Below, piece by piece: positions 53,189 to 63,700 of a stretch of DNA of 64,000 nt. A program made the position numbers and the translations under genes. This stretch comes from Castellaniella daejeonensis (GTDB taxonomy: Bacteria > Pseudomonadota > Gammaproteobacteria > Burkholderiales > Burkholderiaceae_B), in assembly GCF_039523555.1 (NCBI RefSeq), contig NZ_BAAAFN010000006.1:248001-312000 (forward strand). Reading direction: 5' to 3'. Positions within the stretch are counted from its first letter, which is position 1. The number at the start of each line of letters is the position of its first letter. A model generated the notes under the pieces. The model searched no databases. It worked only from the letters and a program-made list of their open reading frames with translations, and was not told the origin of the DNA.

Positions 53189-55492
53189 CTAGTCCCCCGA
53201 TCCCGGCCAGAGGCTGGGCTGCTTGATCTTGACGTCCAGCAGGCGTCCCTTGCGGGCCCGGCGGCCGGCATACTGGGCCAGTTCCTCGGGCGTCAGGATC
53301 AATTCCGTATCGCGCGCCCGGTAGACGCCCCGCAGCACCACGCCCGAGGCACCCACGCCGGCCCACTGGGCAATGCGGTCGTCCTCGTCCAGCCCCATCA
53401 GGATGGTGCCGCGTCCGCCGCTGGACAGGGTCTTGAGCTCGTCGAGCGCCACCACCAGGAACTTGCCCTTGCGGCTGAGCAGGGCAACGGCCGTGTCGTC
53501 CGGCCGCAACAGCAGCGGCTTGAGCAGCGTATCGCCCTTGTCCAGCGTCATGTATTGCTTGCCGGCATGCTGGCGCGTGGACAGGTCGCCGACCCGCGCC
53601 AGGAACCCATAGCCGGACGCCACGCCCAGCAGCACCCGGCGGTCCGGCTCGCCAGCCAGCATATGGACGATGCGGCTGCCCGGCTCCAGGTCGATCATCG
53701 AGGTCACCGGCTGCCCGTCGCCGCGGGCCGAGGGCAGGCTGGCCACCGCGATGCTGTAGGAACGGCCGGTGCTCGACAGGGCCATGAGTTCGTGCGTGCT
53801 GCGGCATTCGATGGCGTCGTACAGGGCGTCGCCGGTCTTGAAACCGAACTGTGCCGGGTCGTGGCCATGGCCCTGGCGGGCGCGCAGCCATCCCTTCTGG
53901 GAGACCACCACCGTGACGGGCTCGTCCACCACCTGGGCCTCCAGGACGGCGCGCTCGGCCGGCTCGATCAGCGTGCGGCGATCGTCGCCGTACTGCTTGG
54001 CGTCGGCCTCGATCTCGCGGATCATCAGGCGCTTGAAGGCGGCGGGATCATCCAGCAGTTCCTGCAGCGCCTGCCGTTCCTCGCGCTTCTGCGCCAGTTC
54101 CTGCTCGATGCGGATGCCCTCGAGGCGAGCCAGCTGGCGCAGGCGCATTTCAAGGATGTCGTCGGCCTGGCGCTCGGTGAGGCCGAAGCGCTCCATCAGC
54201 GCCGCCCGGGGCTCGTCCGCCTCGCGGATGGTGCGGATGACCTCGTCCACGTTCAGGTAGACGATGCTGCGGCCTTCCAGGATATGGATCCGGTCCAGCA
54301 CCTTGTCCAGGCGATGGCGTGTGCGCCGCGTGACCGTCTGCGCGCGGAAGGCCAGCCAGGATTCCAGGACCTGGCGCAGGCTGCGCTGGCCGGGGCGCCC
54401 GTCGGTATCGATGCACACCAGGTTGATCGGCACATTGCCTTCCAGGCCGGTGCGCACGAGCAGCATGTTGACGAATTCGTCGCGGTCGATGCGGCTGGTC
54501 TTGGGCTCGAAGACCAGCCGCACGGCATCCTGCTTGCCGGACTCGTCACGCACCGAGTCCAGCATGCCCAGCACCAGCGCCTTGGTCTGCTGCTGCTCGG
54601 CCGACAGGGACTTCTTGCCGGCACGCGGCTTGGGATTGGTCAGGTCCTCGATGGTTTCCAGGATCTTCTGGGCCGAGGCGCCGGGCGGCAGCTCGGTGAC
54701 CACCAGTTGCCACTGGCCGCGGGCCATGTCCTCGAAATGCCAGCGCGCGCGGGCCTTCAGGGTGCCCCGGCCGCTGGCGTAGACCTGCGCGATGTCCTCG
54801 GCAGGCGTGATGATCTGACCGCCGCCGGGGAAATCCGGCCCCGGCACCAGGGTGTACAGGTCCTCGTCGGGCAGGTTCGGCTTGCGCAGCAGGGCCACGC
54901 AGGCGCTCGCGATCTCGCGCAGGTTGTGCGAAGGAATTTCGGTGGCCATCCCCACCGCGATGCCCGAGGCGCCGTTCAGCAGCATGACGGGCAGGCGCGC
55001 AGGCAGGCACACGGGCTCCTGCTGGCTGCCGTCGTAGTTGGGCACGAAATCGACCGTGCCCTCGTCCAGTTCGTCGAGCAGCAGCCGGGAAAACGGCGTC
55101 AGGCGCGCCTCGGTGTAGCGCATGGCGGCGGCGTTGTCGCCGTCGCGCGAGCCGAAATTGCCCTGCCCGTCGATCAGGGGATAGCGCAGCACGAAATCCT
55201 GCGCCATGCGCACCATGGCGTCATAGGCCGCCTGGTCGCCGTGCGGGTGGTATTTGCCCAGCACATCGCCCACCACGCGGGCGGACTTCACGGGCCGGGC
55301 CTGCGGCCCCAGCCCCATGGCGTCCATGGCGTACAGGATGCGGCGCTGCACCGGTTTCTGGCCGTCGGACACTTCCGGCAGCGCTCGGCCGCGCACCACC
55401 GACACGGCATAGTCCAGGTACGCCTGCTCGGCATAGCGCGCCAGCACCAGGCCGTCGTCGTCGCCCGTCGATTCAGTCAGATTCAGATCCAT
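53189..55492 (-). CDS. parC: ParC, topoisomerase IV subunit A
   Basis: ParC decatenates chromosomes together with ParE. The 767-aa protein has the catalytic Tyr in AAMRYTEARLTPF and a C-terminal beta-pinwheel domain. At the quinolone-binding site the motif is GKYHPHGDQAAYDAM: where E. coli ParC has Ser80 and Glu84 this has Gln and Asp. The start at 55492 (MDLNLTES) is 10 bp after the parE stop, with GAAGGGA upstream. Confidence 0.95.
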   Translation of the reverse strand: MDLNLTESTGDDDGLVLARYAEQAYLDYAVSVVRGRALPEVSDGQKPVQRRILYAMDAMGLGPQARPVKSARVVGDVLGKYHPHGDQAAYDAMVRMAQDFVLRYPLIDGQGNFGSRDGDNAAAMRYTEARLTPFSRLLLDELDEGTVDFVPNYDGSQQEPVCLPARLPVMLLNGASGIAVGMATEIPSHNLREIASACVALLRKPNLPDEDLYTLVPGPDFPGGGQIITPAEDIAQVYASGRGTLKARARWHFEDMARGQWQLVVTELPPGASAQKILETIEDLTNPKPRAGKKSLSAEQQQTKALVLGMLDSVRDESGKQDAVRLVFEPKTSRIDRDEFVNMLLVRTGLEGNVPINLVCIDTDGRPGQRSLRQVLESWLAFRAQTVTRRTRHRLDKVLDRIHILEGRSIVYLNVDEVIRTIREADEPRAALMERFGLTERQADDILEMRLRQLARLEGIRIEQELAQKREERQALQELLDDPAAFKRLMIREIEADAKQYGDDRRTLIEPAERAVLEAQVVDEPVTVVVSQKGWLRARQGHGHDPAQFGFKTGDALYDAIECRSTHELMALSSTGRSYSIAVASLPSARGDGQPVTSMIDLEPGSRIVHMLAGEPDRRVLLGVASGYGFLARVGDLSTRQHAGKQYMTLDKGDTLLKPLLLRPDDTAVALLSRKGKFLVVALDELKTLSSGGRGTILMGLDEDDRIAQWAGVGASGVVLRGVYRARDTELILTPEELAQYAGRRARKGRLLDVKIKQPSLWPGSGD

Positions 55493-55502
55493 TCCAGTCC
55501 CT

Positions 55503-57464
55503 TCAAACATCCACGTCGGCCAGGTTGCCCTTTTCTTCCAGCCAGCTGCGCCGCTGGGCAGCCTCGCCGCGGGCCATCAGCATCTCGAACATGCGCGCCG
55601 AGGCTGTCAGGCCCTCGTCGCCATGGCGCACCTGCACCAGACGGCGGGTATCCGGATTCAGTGTCGTGTCCCAGAGCTGCTCGGCGTTCATTTCGCCCAG
55701 GCCCTTGAAGCGGCTGATGCGCCAGCCGCCTTCGCGCAGGCCCTCGCCGCGCAGCTTGTCCAGCACCGAGTCGAGTTCCGCCTGGTCCAGGCAGTAAAGC
55801 TTGCGCGCCGGGCGCTTGCCTGCGGCCGGCACGTCCACGCGGAACAGCGGCGGGCGGGCGATGTACACGTGTCCCGCCTCGATCAGGCGCGGGAAATGGC
55901 GCAGGAACAGGGTCAGCAACAGCACCTGGATGTGTGCGCCATCCACGTCGGCGTCCGACAGGATGCAGATGCGGCCGTAGCGCAGCCCCGAAAGATCGGC
56001 TTCCTGGCCGGGGCCATGCGGATCGACGCCGATCGCCACGGAGATGTCGTGGATTTCCTGGTTGGCGAACAATCGGTCGCGCTCGACTTCCCAGGCGTTC
56101 AGGATTTTGCCGCGCAGCGGCAGGATGGCCTGGAATTCCTTGTCGCGACCCATCTTGGCCGAGCCGCCGGCGGAATCGCCTTCCACCAGGAAGACTTCGG
56201 TGCGGCTGACGTCCGTCGATTCGCAGTCGGTCAGCTTGCCCGGCAGCACGGCCACCCCCGAGCCCTTGCGCTTTTCGACCTTGCGCGCGGCACGCGAGCG
56301 GGCCTGCGCCTGGCCGATGGCCAGTTCGGCGATCTTGCGCCCGTATTCGACATTGGCGTGCAGCCACAGTTCCAGTGCGTTGCGCAGGAAACCGCCCACC
56401 AGGCGCACCGCATCGCGGCTGTTCAGGCGCTCCTTGATCTGGCCCTGGAACTGCGGATCCAGGATCTTGGCCGACAGAATGAAACTGGCGCGGGCAAACA
56501 CGTCCTCGGGCAGCAGCCGGATGCCCTTGGGCAGCAGGTTGTGCAGTTCGGCAAAGGACTTGACGGCGTTGAACAGGCCTTCCCGCAGTCCCGACTCGTG
56601 GGTGCCCCCGGCCGGCGTGGCGATCAGGTTGACGTAGGATTCCCGCACCACGGGGCCTTCCTCGGTCCAGACGACGACCCACTGGGCTCCTTCGCCCGGC
56701 GCGTACTGCTCGTCGTCCGGGTCCGCATACTGGCCGCCCTCGAACGGCGGCGCCAGGGGCTGTGCGCCATCCAGGGCCTCGTTCAGGTAGCCGCGCAGGC
56801 CGGATTCATAGTGCCATTCGCGCCGCTGGCCGGTCTTTTCCAGCGTCAGCGCCACTCGCGTGCCCGGCAGCAGCACCGCCTTGCTGCGCAGCGCGTGCTC
56901 CAGTTCGCCCAGCGGCACCTGGGCATGATCGAAGTAGCGCGCATCCGGCCAGGCCCGCACCCGGGTCCCGGAACGCCGCCGCCCGACGCTGCCCACGCGC
57001 GTCAGGGGCTCGACCACGTTGCCATCGGCAAAGACGATGCGCCATTCGCCGCCGTCGCGCCAGACGGTGACCTCGAGCCGCGTGGACAAGGCGTTGGTGA
57101 CCGACACCCCCACGCCGTGCAGGCCGCCGGAAAAGGCGTAGGCGCCGCCGTCTGCCTTGCTGAACTTGCCCCCGGCGTGCAGGCGCGTGAAGACCAGCTC
57201 GACCACGGGCGCGTGTTCCTCGGGGTGTTCGCCCACCGGAATGCCGCGCCCGTCGTCTTCGACCGTCAGGCTGCCGTCGGCGTGCTGCGCGACCTCGATG
57301 CTGCGGGCGTAACCGGCCAGCGCTTCGTCGGCGGCATTGTCGATGACTTCCTGGATGATGTGCAGCGGATTGTCGGTGCGCGTGTACATCCCGGGCCGCT
57401 GGCGCACAGGCTCCAGCCCCTTGAGGACGCGGATCGACGACTCATCGTAGCGTGCGGTGCTCAA
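55503..57464 (-). CDS. parE: ParE, topoisomerase IV subunit B
   Basis: ParE is the ATPase subunit of topoisomerase IV. The 653-aa protein has the GHKL ATP site (EVIDNAADEALAGY, then DDGRGIPV and GGLHGVGVSVTNAL), transducer domain, and TOPRIM motifs (LVEGDSAGGSAK and DADVDGAHI). It is transcribed before parC, opposite to trxA. A TAAAAT near 57499-57504 could be a -10 on this strand. Confidence 0.97.
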   Translation of the reverse strand: MSTARYDESSIRVLKGLEPVRQRPGMYTRTDNPLHIIQEVIDNAADEALAGYARSIEVAQHADGSLTVEDDGRGIPVGEHPEEHAPVVELVFTRLHAGGKFSKADGGAYAFSGGLHGVGVSVTNALSTRLEVTVWRDGGEWRIVFADGNVVEPLTRVGSVGRRRSGTRVRAWPDARYFDHAQVPLGELEHALRSKAVLLPGTRVALTLEKTGQRREWHYESGLRGYLNEALDGAQPLAPPFEGGQYADPDDEQYAPGEGAQWVVVWTEEGPVVRESYVNLIATPAGGTHESGLREGLFNAVKSFAELHNLLPKGIRLLPEDVFARASFILSAKILDPQFQGQIKERLNSRDAVRLVGGFLRNALELWLHANVEYGRKIAELAIGQAQARSRAARKVEKRKGSGVAVLPGKLTDCESTDVSRTEVFLVEGDSAGGSAKMGRDKEFQAILPLRGKILNAWEVERDRLFANQEIHDISVAIGVDPHGPGQEADLSGLRYGRICILSDADVDGAHIQVLLLTLFLRHFPRLIEAGHVYIARPPLFRVDVPAAGKRPARKLYCLDQAELDSVLDKLRGEGLREGGWRISRFKGLGEMNAEQLWDTTLNPDTRRLVQVRHGDEGLTASARMFEMLMARGEAAQRRSWLEEKGNLADVDV

Positions 57465-57612
57465 TGTTTTCTGTCCGTCTGAGGATTCAAAAGACGCCTA
57501 TTTTACGGAGAATTAATGGTATGCTTATCGCCATTGGACCGATGCGCCCTGCCTCCGGGCGGTTTCTTTCCGGCCCACCGTCTTCTCCTATCCTTGCTTC
57601 CGCGCACACGAC

Positions 57613-57939
57613 ATGAGTGACTCCATCAAGCACGTCAGCGACGCGTCCTTTGCCGGCGACGTGCTCCAATCCGATCTGCCCGTCCTGGTCGACTACTGGG
57701 CCGAATGGTGTGGCCCCTGCAAAATGGTCGCCCCCCTGCTCGACGAAGCCGCCGCCCAGTACCAGGGCCGCCTCACCATCGCCAAGCTGAACGTCGACGA
57801 AAACCCCGACAGCGCAGCCAAGTATGGCATCCGCGGCATTCCCACCCTGATGCTGTTCAAGGACGGCAAGGTCGCCGCCACCAAGGTCGGCGCCCTGTCC
57901 CGCACCCAGCTTCAGGCCTTCCTCGACGAAGCCCTCTGA
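57613..57939 (+). CDS. trxA: TrxA, thioredoxin
   Basis: The 108-aa thioredoxin reduces protein disulfides. It has the active-site WCGPC in the AEWCGPCKMVAP segment and the cis-Pro in RGIPTLMLF. The trxA-rho order is conserved in many proteobacteria. Confidence 0.98.
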   Translation: MSDSIKHVSDASFAGDVLQSDLPVLVDYWAEWCGPCKMVAPLLDEAAAQYQGRLTIAKLNVDENPDSAAKYGIRGIPTLMLFKDGKVAATKVGALSRTQLQAFLDEAL

Positions 57940-57970
57940 TCCTCCCAGCCCATCCGCTTTGACTCCGCGC

Positions 57971-57992
57971 GCGAACCCGGTCCCGGGTTCGC
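57971..57992 (+). terminator. Perfect hairpin in the trxA-rho gap
   Basis: GCGAACCCG (57971-57979) and CGGGTTCGC (57984-57992) form a 9-bp stem with a GTCC loop, 46 bp before rho. There is no T-tract. It may end the trxA transcript or be part of the autoregulated rho leader. Confidence 0.5.
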
Positions 57993-58037
57993 CGACCATC
58001 CGACGACCTCCACTTTCTTCCCTTTCCCCTCTTTCCC

Positions 58038-59294
58038 ATGCACCTGAACGAACTCAAAGCGCTGCACGTTTCGCAGCTGCTCGAAATGGCCGCCGGTCTC
58101 GAGATCGAAAACGCCAATCGGCTGCGCAAACAGGAACTGATGTTTGCCATCATGAAGCGGCGGGCCAAGCAGGGCGAACAGATCTTCGGCGACGGGGTCC
58201 TGGAAGTCCTGCCCGACGGCTTCGGTTTCCTGCGTTCGCCGGAAACGTCCTACCTGGCCAGCACCGACGACATCTACATCTCGCCTTCCCAGATCCGGCG
58301 CTTCAACCTGCATACGGGCGACTCCATCGAGGGCGAGGTCCGCACCCCCAAGGACGGCGAACGCTACTTCGCGCTGGTCAAGGTCGACAAGGTCAACGGC
58401 ACGGTTCCGGAAGCCATCAAGCACCGGATCATGTTCGAGAACCTGACCCCGCTGCATCCCGACGAGCCCCTGGTGCTGGAACGCGACATCAAGAGCAAGG
58501 AAAACATCACCGGGCGCATCATGGACATCTTCGCGCCCATCGGCAAGGGCCAGCGCGCGCTGATCGTCGCCAGCCCGAAGTCGGGCAAGACCATCATGAT
58601 GCAGCACATCGCCCACGCCATCACCGACAACTACCCCGATGCGGTGATGATCGTGCTGCTGGTCGACGAGCGCCCCGAGGAAGTCACCGAAATGCAGCGC
58701 ACGGTGCGCGGCGAAGTCGTGGCCTCCACTTTCGACGAGCCGGCCACGCGCCACGTCCAGGTCGCTGAAATGGTCATCGAAAAGGCCAAGCGCCTGGTCG
58801 AACTGAAGAAGGACGTGGTCATCCTGCTGGACTCGATCACCCGCCTGGCGCGCGCCTACAACACCGTGGTGCCCGCTTCCGGCAAGGTGCTGACCGGTGG
58901 CGTGGATGCCAACGCCCTGCAGCGCCCCAAGCGCTTCTTCGGCGCCGCGCGCAACCTCGAAGAAGGCGGTTCGCTGACGATCATCGGCACGGCCCTGATC
59001 GAGACCGGCAGCCGCATGGACGAAGTGATCTACGAAGAATTCAAGGGCACCGGCAACTCCGAGGTGCACCTGGAACGGCGACTGGCCGAGAAGCGCATCT
59101 ACCCGGCCATCAACCTGAACAAATCCGGCACGCGTCGCGAAGAGCTCCTGATCAAGCCCGAACTTCTACAAAAGATCTGGGTACTGCGAAAATTCATCCA
59201 CGACATGGATGACGTCGAAGCAATGGAATTCATCCTGGACAAAATCCGGGCCACCAAAAACAACGCCGAATTTTTTGACATGATGAAGAAATAA
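58038..59294 (+). CDS. rho: Rho, transcription termination factor
   Basis: Rho is the hexameric RNA helicase of factor-dependent termination. The 418-aa protein has an N-terminal RNA-binding domain (HLNELKALHVSQLLEMA and DGFGFLRSPETSYL), the P-loop ASPKSGKTIMMQ (about residue 178) and the Q- and R-loop regions (VDANALQRPKRFFGAARN). Length is standard. The start at 58038 is close behind a hairpin. Confidence 0.98.
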   Translation: MHLNELKALHVSQLLEMAAGLEIENANRLRKQELMFAIMKRRAKQGEQIFGDGVLEVLPDGFGFLRSPETSYLASTDDIYISPSQIRRFNLHTGDSIEGEVRTPKDGERYFALVKVDKVNGTVPEAIKHRIMFENLTPLHPDEPLVLERDIKSKENITGRIMDIFAPIGKGQRALIVASPKSGKTIMMQHIAHAITDNYPDAVMIVLLVDERPEEVTEMQRTVRGEVVASTFDEPATRHVQVAEMVIEKAKRLVELKKDVVILLDSITRLARAYNTVVPASGKVLTGGVDANALQRPKRFFGAARNLEEGGSLTIIGTALIETGSRMDEVIYEEFKGTGNSEVHLERRLAEKRIYPAINLNKSGTRREELLIKPELLQKIWVLRKFIHDMDDVEAMEFILDKIRATKNNAEFFDMMKK

Positions 59295-59313
59295 GCACAA
59301 GCGAGCACTTTTG

Positions 59314-60654
59314 ATGACACTTCCTTCCGTCGATCAGTTCCTAACCCGGATTCAGGCCCGGGATCCGCATCAACCAGAGTTCATGCAGGCCGTGAAAGAA
59401 GTCATGCACAGCCTGTGGCCCTTCATCCAGCAAAACCCGCGCTACGCCAGCCAGGCCCTGCTCGAACGGCTCGTCGAGCCGGAACGGGCCCTGCAGTTCC
59501 GCATCAGCTGGATGGACGACACTGGCCGCATCCGGGTCAACCGGGGCTTTCGCATCCAGCACAACTCGGCCATCGGCCCCTACAAGGGCGGCATGCGGTT
59601 CCACCCCTCGGTGAATCTGTCCATCCTCAAGTTCCTGGCCTTCGAACAGACCTTCAAGAACGCGCTCACCACCCTGCCCATGGGCGGCGGCAAGGGCGGC
59701 TCCGACTTCGACCCCAAGGGCAAGTCCGACGCCGAAGTCATGCGCTTCTGCCAGGCCCTGATGATCGAACTGCACCGCCACCTGGGCCCGGACACGGACG
59801 TGCCGGCCGGCGACATCGGCGTGGGTGCCCGCGAGGTCGGCTTCATGGCCGGCATGATGAAGAAGCTGTCCAACCAGAGCGCCTGCGTCTTCACCGGCAA
59901 GGGCCTCACCTTCGGCGGCAGCCTGATCCGCCCCGAAGCCACCGGCTACGGCACCGTCTATTTCGCGGAAGAAATGCTCCGGCACGCGGGCCAGTCGCTC
60001 GAAGGCTACACGGTCTCGGTGTCCGGCTCGGGCAACGTGGCGCAATACACCATCGAAAAATGCCTGCAGCTGGGTGCCAAGGTCGTCACGGTATCCGACT
60101 CCCACGGCTGCGTGGTCGACCCGGCGGGCTTCACGACGGAAAAACTGGCTGCCCTGATCGAGCTGAAGAACGAAAAGCGCGGCCGCGTCGAAGAATACGC
60201 CAAGCAGTTCGGCCTGACCTACGAGGCCGGCAAGCGCCCCTGGCACGTGCCCGTCGACGTCGCCCTGCCCTGCGCGACGCAGAACGAACTGGAAATCGAG
60301 GACGCCCGCACCCTGATCGCCAATGGCGTGCGCTGCGTGGCCGAAGGCGCCAACATGCCCTCCACCATCGAGGCGGCCGAAGCCTTCATCTCGGCCGGCG
60401 TGCTGTATGCGCCCGGCAAGGCCAGCAATGCGGGCGGCGTGGCCGTATCCGGTCTCGAAATGAGCCAGAACGCCCAGCGCCTGCACTGGACCCGCGAGGA
60501 AGTCGACGCCAAGCTGCACGCCATCATGCGCGACATCCACGAAAACTGCGTCCGCTATGGCAGCACGGACAAGGCCGTCAACTACCTGAACGGCGCCAAC
60601 ATCGCCGGCTTCGTGAAGGTGGCCGACGCCATGCTGGCCCAAGGGGTGTGCTGA
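59314..60654 (+). CDS. gdhA: GdhA, NADP-type glutamate dehydrogenase
   Basis: GdhA makes glutamate from 2-oxoglutarate and ammonia. The 446-aa protein has the active-site Lys in MGGGKGGSDFDPKGKS, PAGDIGVGAREVG and the dinucleotide motif VSGSGNVAQYT. Length and MLL-type N-terminus fit the hexameric NADP enzyme of bacteria. I chose the ATG at 59314, 3 bp inside a TTG. It follows rho by 19 bp; a strong terminator is 32 bp downstream. Confidence 0.95.
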   Translation: MTLPSVDQFLTRIQARDPHQPEFMQAVKEVMHSLWPFIQQNPRYASQALLERLVEPERALQFRISWMDDTGRIRVNRGFRIQHNSAIGPYKGGMRFHPSVNLSILKFLAFEQTFKNALTTLPMGGGKGGSDFDPKGKSDAEVMRFCQALMIELHRHLGPDTDVPAGDIGVGAREVGFMAGMMKKLSNQSACVFTGKGLTFGGSLIRPEATGYGTVYFAEEMLRHAGQSLEGYTVSVSGSGNVAQYTIEKCLQLGAKVVTVSDSHGCVVDPAGFTTEKLAALIELKNEKRGRVEEYAKQFGLTYEAGKRPWHVPVDVALPCATQNELEIEDARTLIANGVRCVAEGANMPSTIEAAEAFISAGVLYAPGKASNAGGVAVSGLEMSQNAQRLHWTREEVDAKLHAIMRDIHENCVRYGSTDKAVNYLNGANIAGFVKVADAMLAQGVC

Positions 60655-60685
60655 TGGCGCTCCGGATGGTCTTCCCCCACCCATG

Positions 60686-60712
60686 AAAAAAGCTCCTTCG
60701 GGAGCTTTTTTT
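60686..60712. terminator. Canonical bidirectional terminator between gdhA and yhdP
   Basis: AGCTCC-TTCG-GGAGCT is flanked by an A-run on the left and a T-run on the right, so it can end transcripts from both strands. It is the only U-tract terminator found in the window. Confidence 0.92.
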
Positions 60713-60722
60713 CGGCCTGCAG

Positions 60723-63700
60723 TCAGCGGTTCTCGCCCACGGCCGCGCCCGTCGACGCCGGATCCTGGTTGCCCGGAGCCGGGCCGCCGGGCGCCCCAGC
60801 CGGGCCGGGCATTTCCCGGACGACCGGATCGTCCCAGGTTCCGGTCACGCGGTAACGCACCGCCATGCTCCTGGCCAGCGGCGCCTTCAGCAGCCACTGC
60901 GTGACGAAGGCGCCCAGGCCGATCAGGGGGTTGACGGCGATGCCCGCCGCGATCGCTGCGCCGCTGGCGTCCAGGTTCGGCACGATGACGGCCTGCATGT
61001 CCAGAATCTCGTCCACGATGCTGGTGCTGCCTTCGAGCAGGATGGTGCCCACCGGGCCGATGACCTTGTAATCGCGGACCTTCACCTTGCCTCGATCCAT
61101 GTCCAGCGTGCCGCGCAGCTGATCGAAGGGAAAGCCATCCTTGGGCAGGCCGGCCAGGCCGCTGTCCAGCTTCGTCAGCCGTGAAATGGATTGCAGGGAC
61201 AGAAATTCCAGCAGCTTGGCGGTATGCGAGCCCAGCTTCTGGAACCGGCCCTTGTCCAGTTCGATTGCCAGTGTGCCGCTCAGATCCGCCTTCTCGCGCG
61301 TCCAGGGCAGATTGCGCCACTGAAACCGCCCCTTGAGCGTGCCTTCGCCGCCGGACATCACGTTCTTCCAGCCGGCCCGATCCATCCAGGCCCCCAGGTT
61401 TCCAGCCTGCACCGAGGCATTCAGGTCCAGCCCGCGATCAGGCCCGCGCAGGCGCCAGGTGCCCGACCCGCGCAGGCGGGCGTTATCGTCGCCCAACCGC
61501 AGATTGTCCAGTTGCCAGACATGGCGGGTCCCGTCGCGCACGCCTTCCAGGGACAAGGCACCCATCGAATGACCGTACAGCCGCAGTTCGTCCGCCTGCA
61601 GCACGATGCCCGGAATTTCCAGGTCGTCGTCGAACGAGGCCTCGTCATCGGGCTCGGCCTCGGGCAGCAGGGACCGGGCGTCGTGGGGATCGTCTCCCAG
61701 GCTCAACCGCGCAAAGCGGGCCGACATGCGGCCCAGCACCCGGCCGTCGCGTTCCTGCCATTTGAGCGTGCCGCTGGTCTGCTCGGAGCGCAGGTTCATC
61801 GACCACTGATCCTCGGGAGAGCGCGACACCCGCAGCACGGCCTGGTCCAGGCGCGTACTCAGGATCCGCATCTGGTCGGCCTGGACGCTGAGCAGGCTCA
61901 GGTCGGGCCACAGGGGCCGCGTGCCGGACCGCTGGGCGCCCGCGCCGCGACGGGGGATGGAAAACTCGTCCACGATGCGGTTCCACAAGTCCAGGTCGAA
62001 CAGCGGGTAGGCAACCTCGATCTTCAGCCCGTCCGCGGCGGCATCGATGGCGCGCCCCGCCCCGACGGCAGCACCCTGGAAATAGGGCCCCCGCCGGACC
62101 TTGCGCTCATGCCGCAGGGCCAGCCGCAGCGCGTCGCCGTACTGCGCCTCCAGGCGATCCGACTTCGGATCGGCATCCGACCACTGCACGTGCAGGGACC
62201 GGGGCTGCTCGGCCGGCTTGGCCAGCGGCGCGGGAAAGTCCAGCGTCAGGCCCCGGGTATCCGAATCCAGGGTGAAGACCGTGTCCCGCCCCTGCCTGTG
62301 CAGCGAAGCCCGGTAGTCCAGAGTGCCCATGATTCGCTGCATGCCCGGCACGCCAACGTAATCCGCCAGCGCCCGGGCGCCGATCCGGCCCTGGAAATCC
62401 AGGCCGGTGGCGTGCGGCCCGCCCAGGCTGCCTCCGATCCGCACATCGCCCCCGAGCAGCCGGGCGGACAGAGGCCGGGCGATGCGAACGCCCTGCTCGC
62501 TGAAATGCAGTTGCCCATCGATGGCCTGGAAGGCCGGCGCGTGCGGCAGGAACTGCAGGCTGCCCTGATGCAGGTCCACGCGCCCCTGGACCTGGGTGTC
62601 CTCGCCGTGCAGCAGGGGAATGGTCAGGGACAGCGGCACCTGCCAGTCGCCGCCGGCACTGGCCTCGTCGAATACGCCATCCAGCAGCGCGGCCAGCGGA
62701 GAATGCCGGATCAGCGCCATGTAGGCCTCGCCGGGCGCGGCCGTCAGTCCGGACACATGCAGGGTGGAATCATGCTCGAGGTCCGGAATCCGGGCGGTCA
62801 GCCCCGACAGGGAGATTTCCTGGCCGGCCGCAGGGCGCATCCGCGCCATGGAGGCCGTCAGCCGCAAATCGGTACGGTGCAGGTCGGCCGTGCCCGTGAC
62901 GTCCTCCAGCATGGGCCAGACATCTTCCGGCGGCGCGCCGGGCACGAACTCGATGCGCGCCTCGCGAAACCCGCCCTGGACGCGGAAATCCCCCGCCTGC
63001 GGCTGCGCGCCGAACGGGAATTCCGCCAGATCGCCCTGCAGGCGCCAGCGCGCATCCACGACCTCGCCGGCATGCAGGCCGCCCGCCAGCCAGTCCCTGG
63101 CGTCCGGGTTGACCTCGAGCGGCAGGTAGCGGTGGATCGCATTCAGGCTGGCGCGGGCAATCGTGCCCTGGAAATCGGCCTTGCCGGCCGCCCCACCGGA
63201 CTGCCAGGTTCCCGCGCCGCGCAGATCGATGTCCGGATTCCGCCAATGCAGTTCGTCCAGCGCCAGGCTCCAGGATTCCGCCTGCCGCAGCTGGCCGCGG
63301 ACTTCCAGGAAACCCAGGGACAGCGGCTGGCCAAATACGGCGGGCACGTTTCCCCGCGCACCCTGGGCGCGCACCTGGAAATCCAGACCGTCGGGCATCG
63401 GCCGGCCCTGCCCCAGGGCCAGCCACTGATCCAGTGCGCCAGAGGCCCAGATCCCGGCCCGGGGCATATCCAGGGACAGTCCGGAATCCCCTTCCCAGCG
63501 GACGGCTTCCGATCCCAGCAGCAAAGTCAGGCGGGGCCGGCCGCCCCGGGTCTGGACCCAGGCCTGCGCCTGCATGCCCCCCCGCAGCAAGGCCTCGGGC
63601 ACGTCCGCCCAGGCGCGCCAGGCACGCGAGCGGATCGGCCCGGCCTTCAGCCAGGCCTGCCAGTCGGCTGGCAGGCGGCCTTGCGCCAGACTATCGGGAT

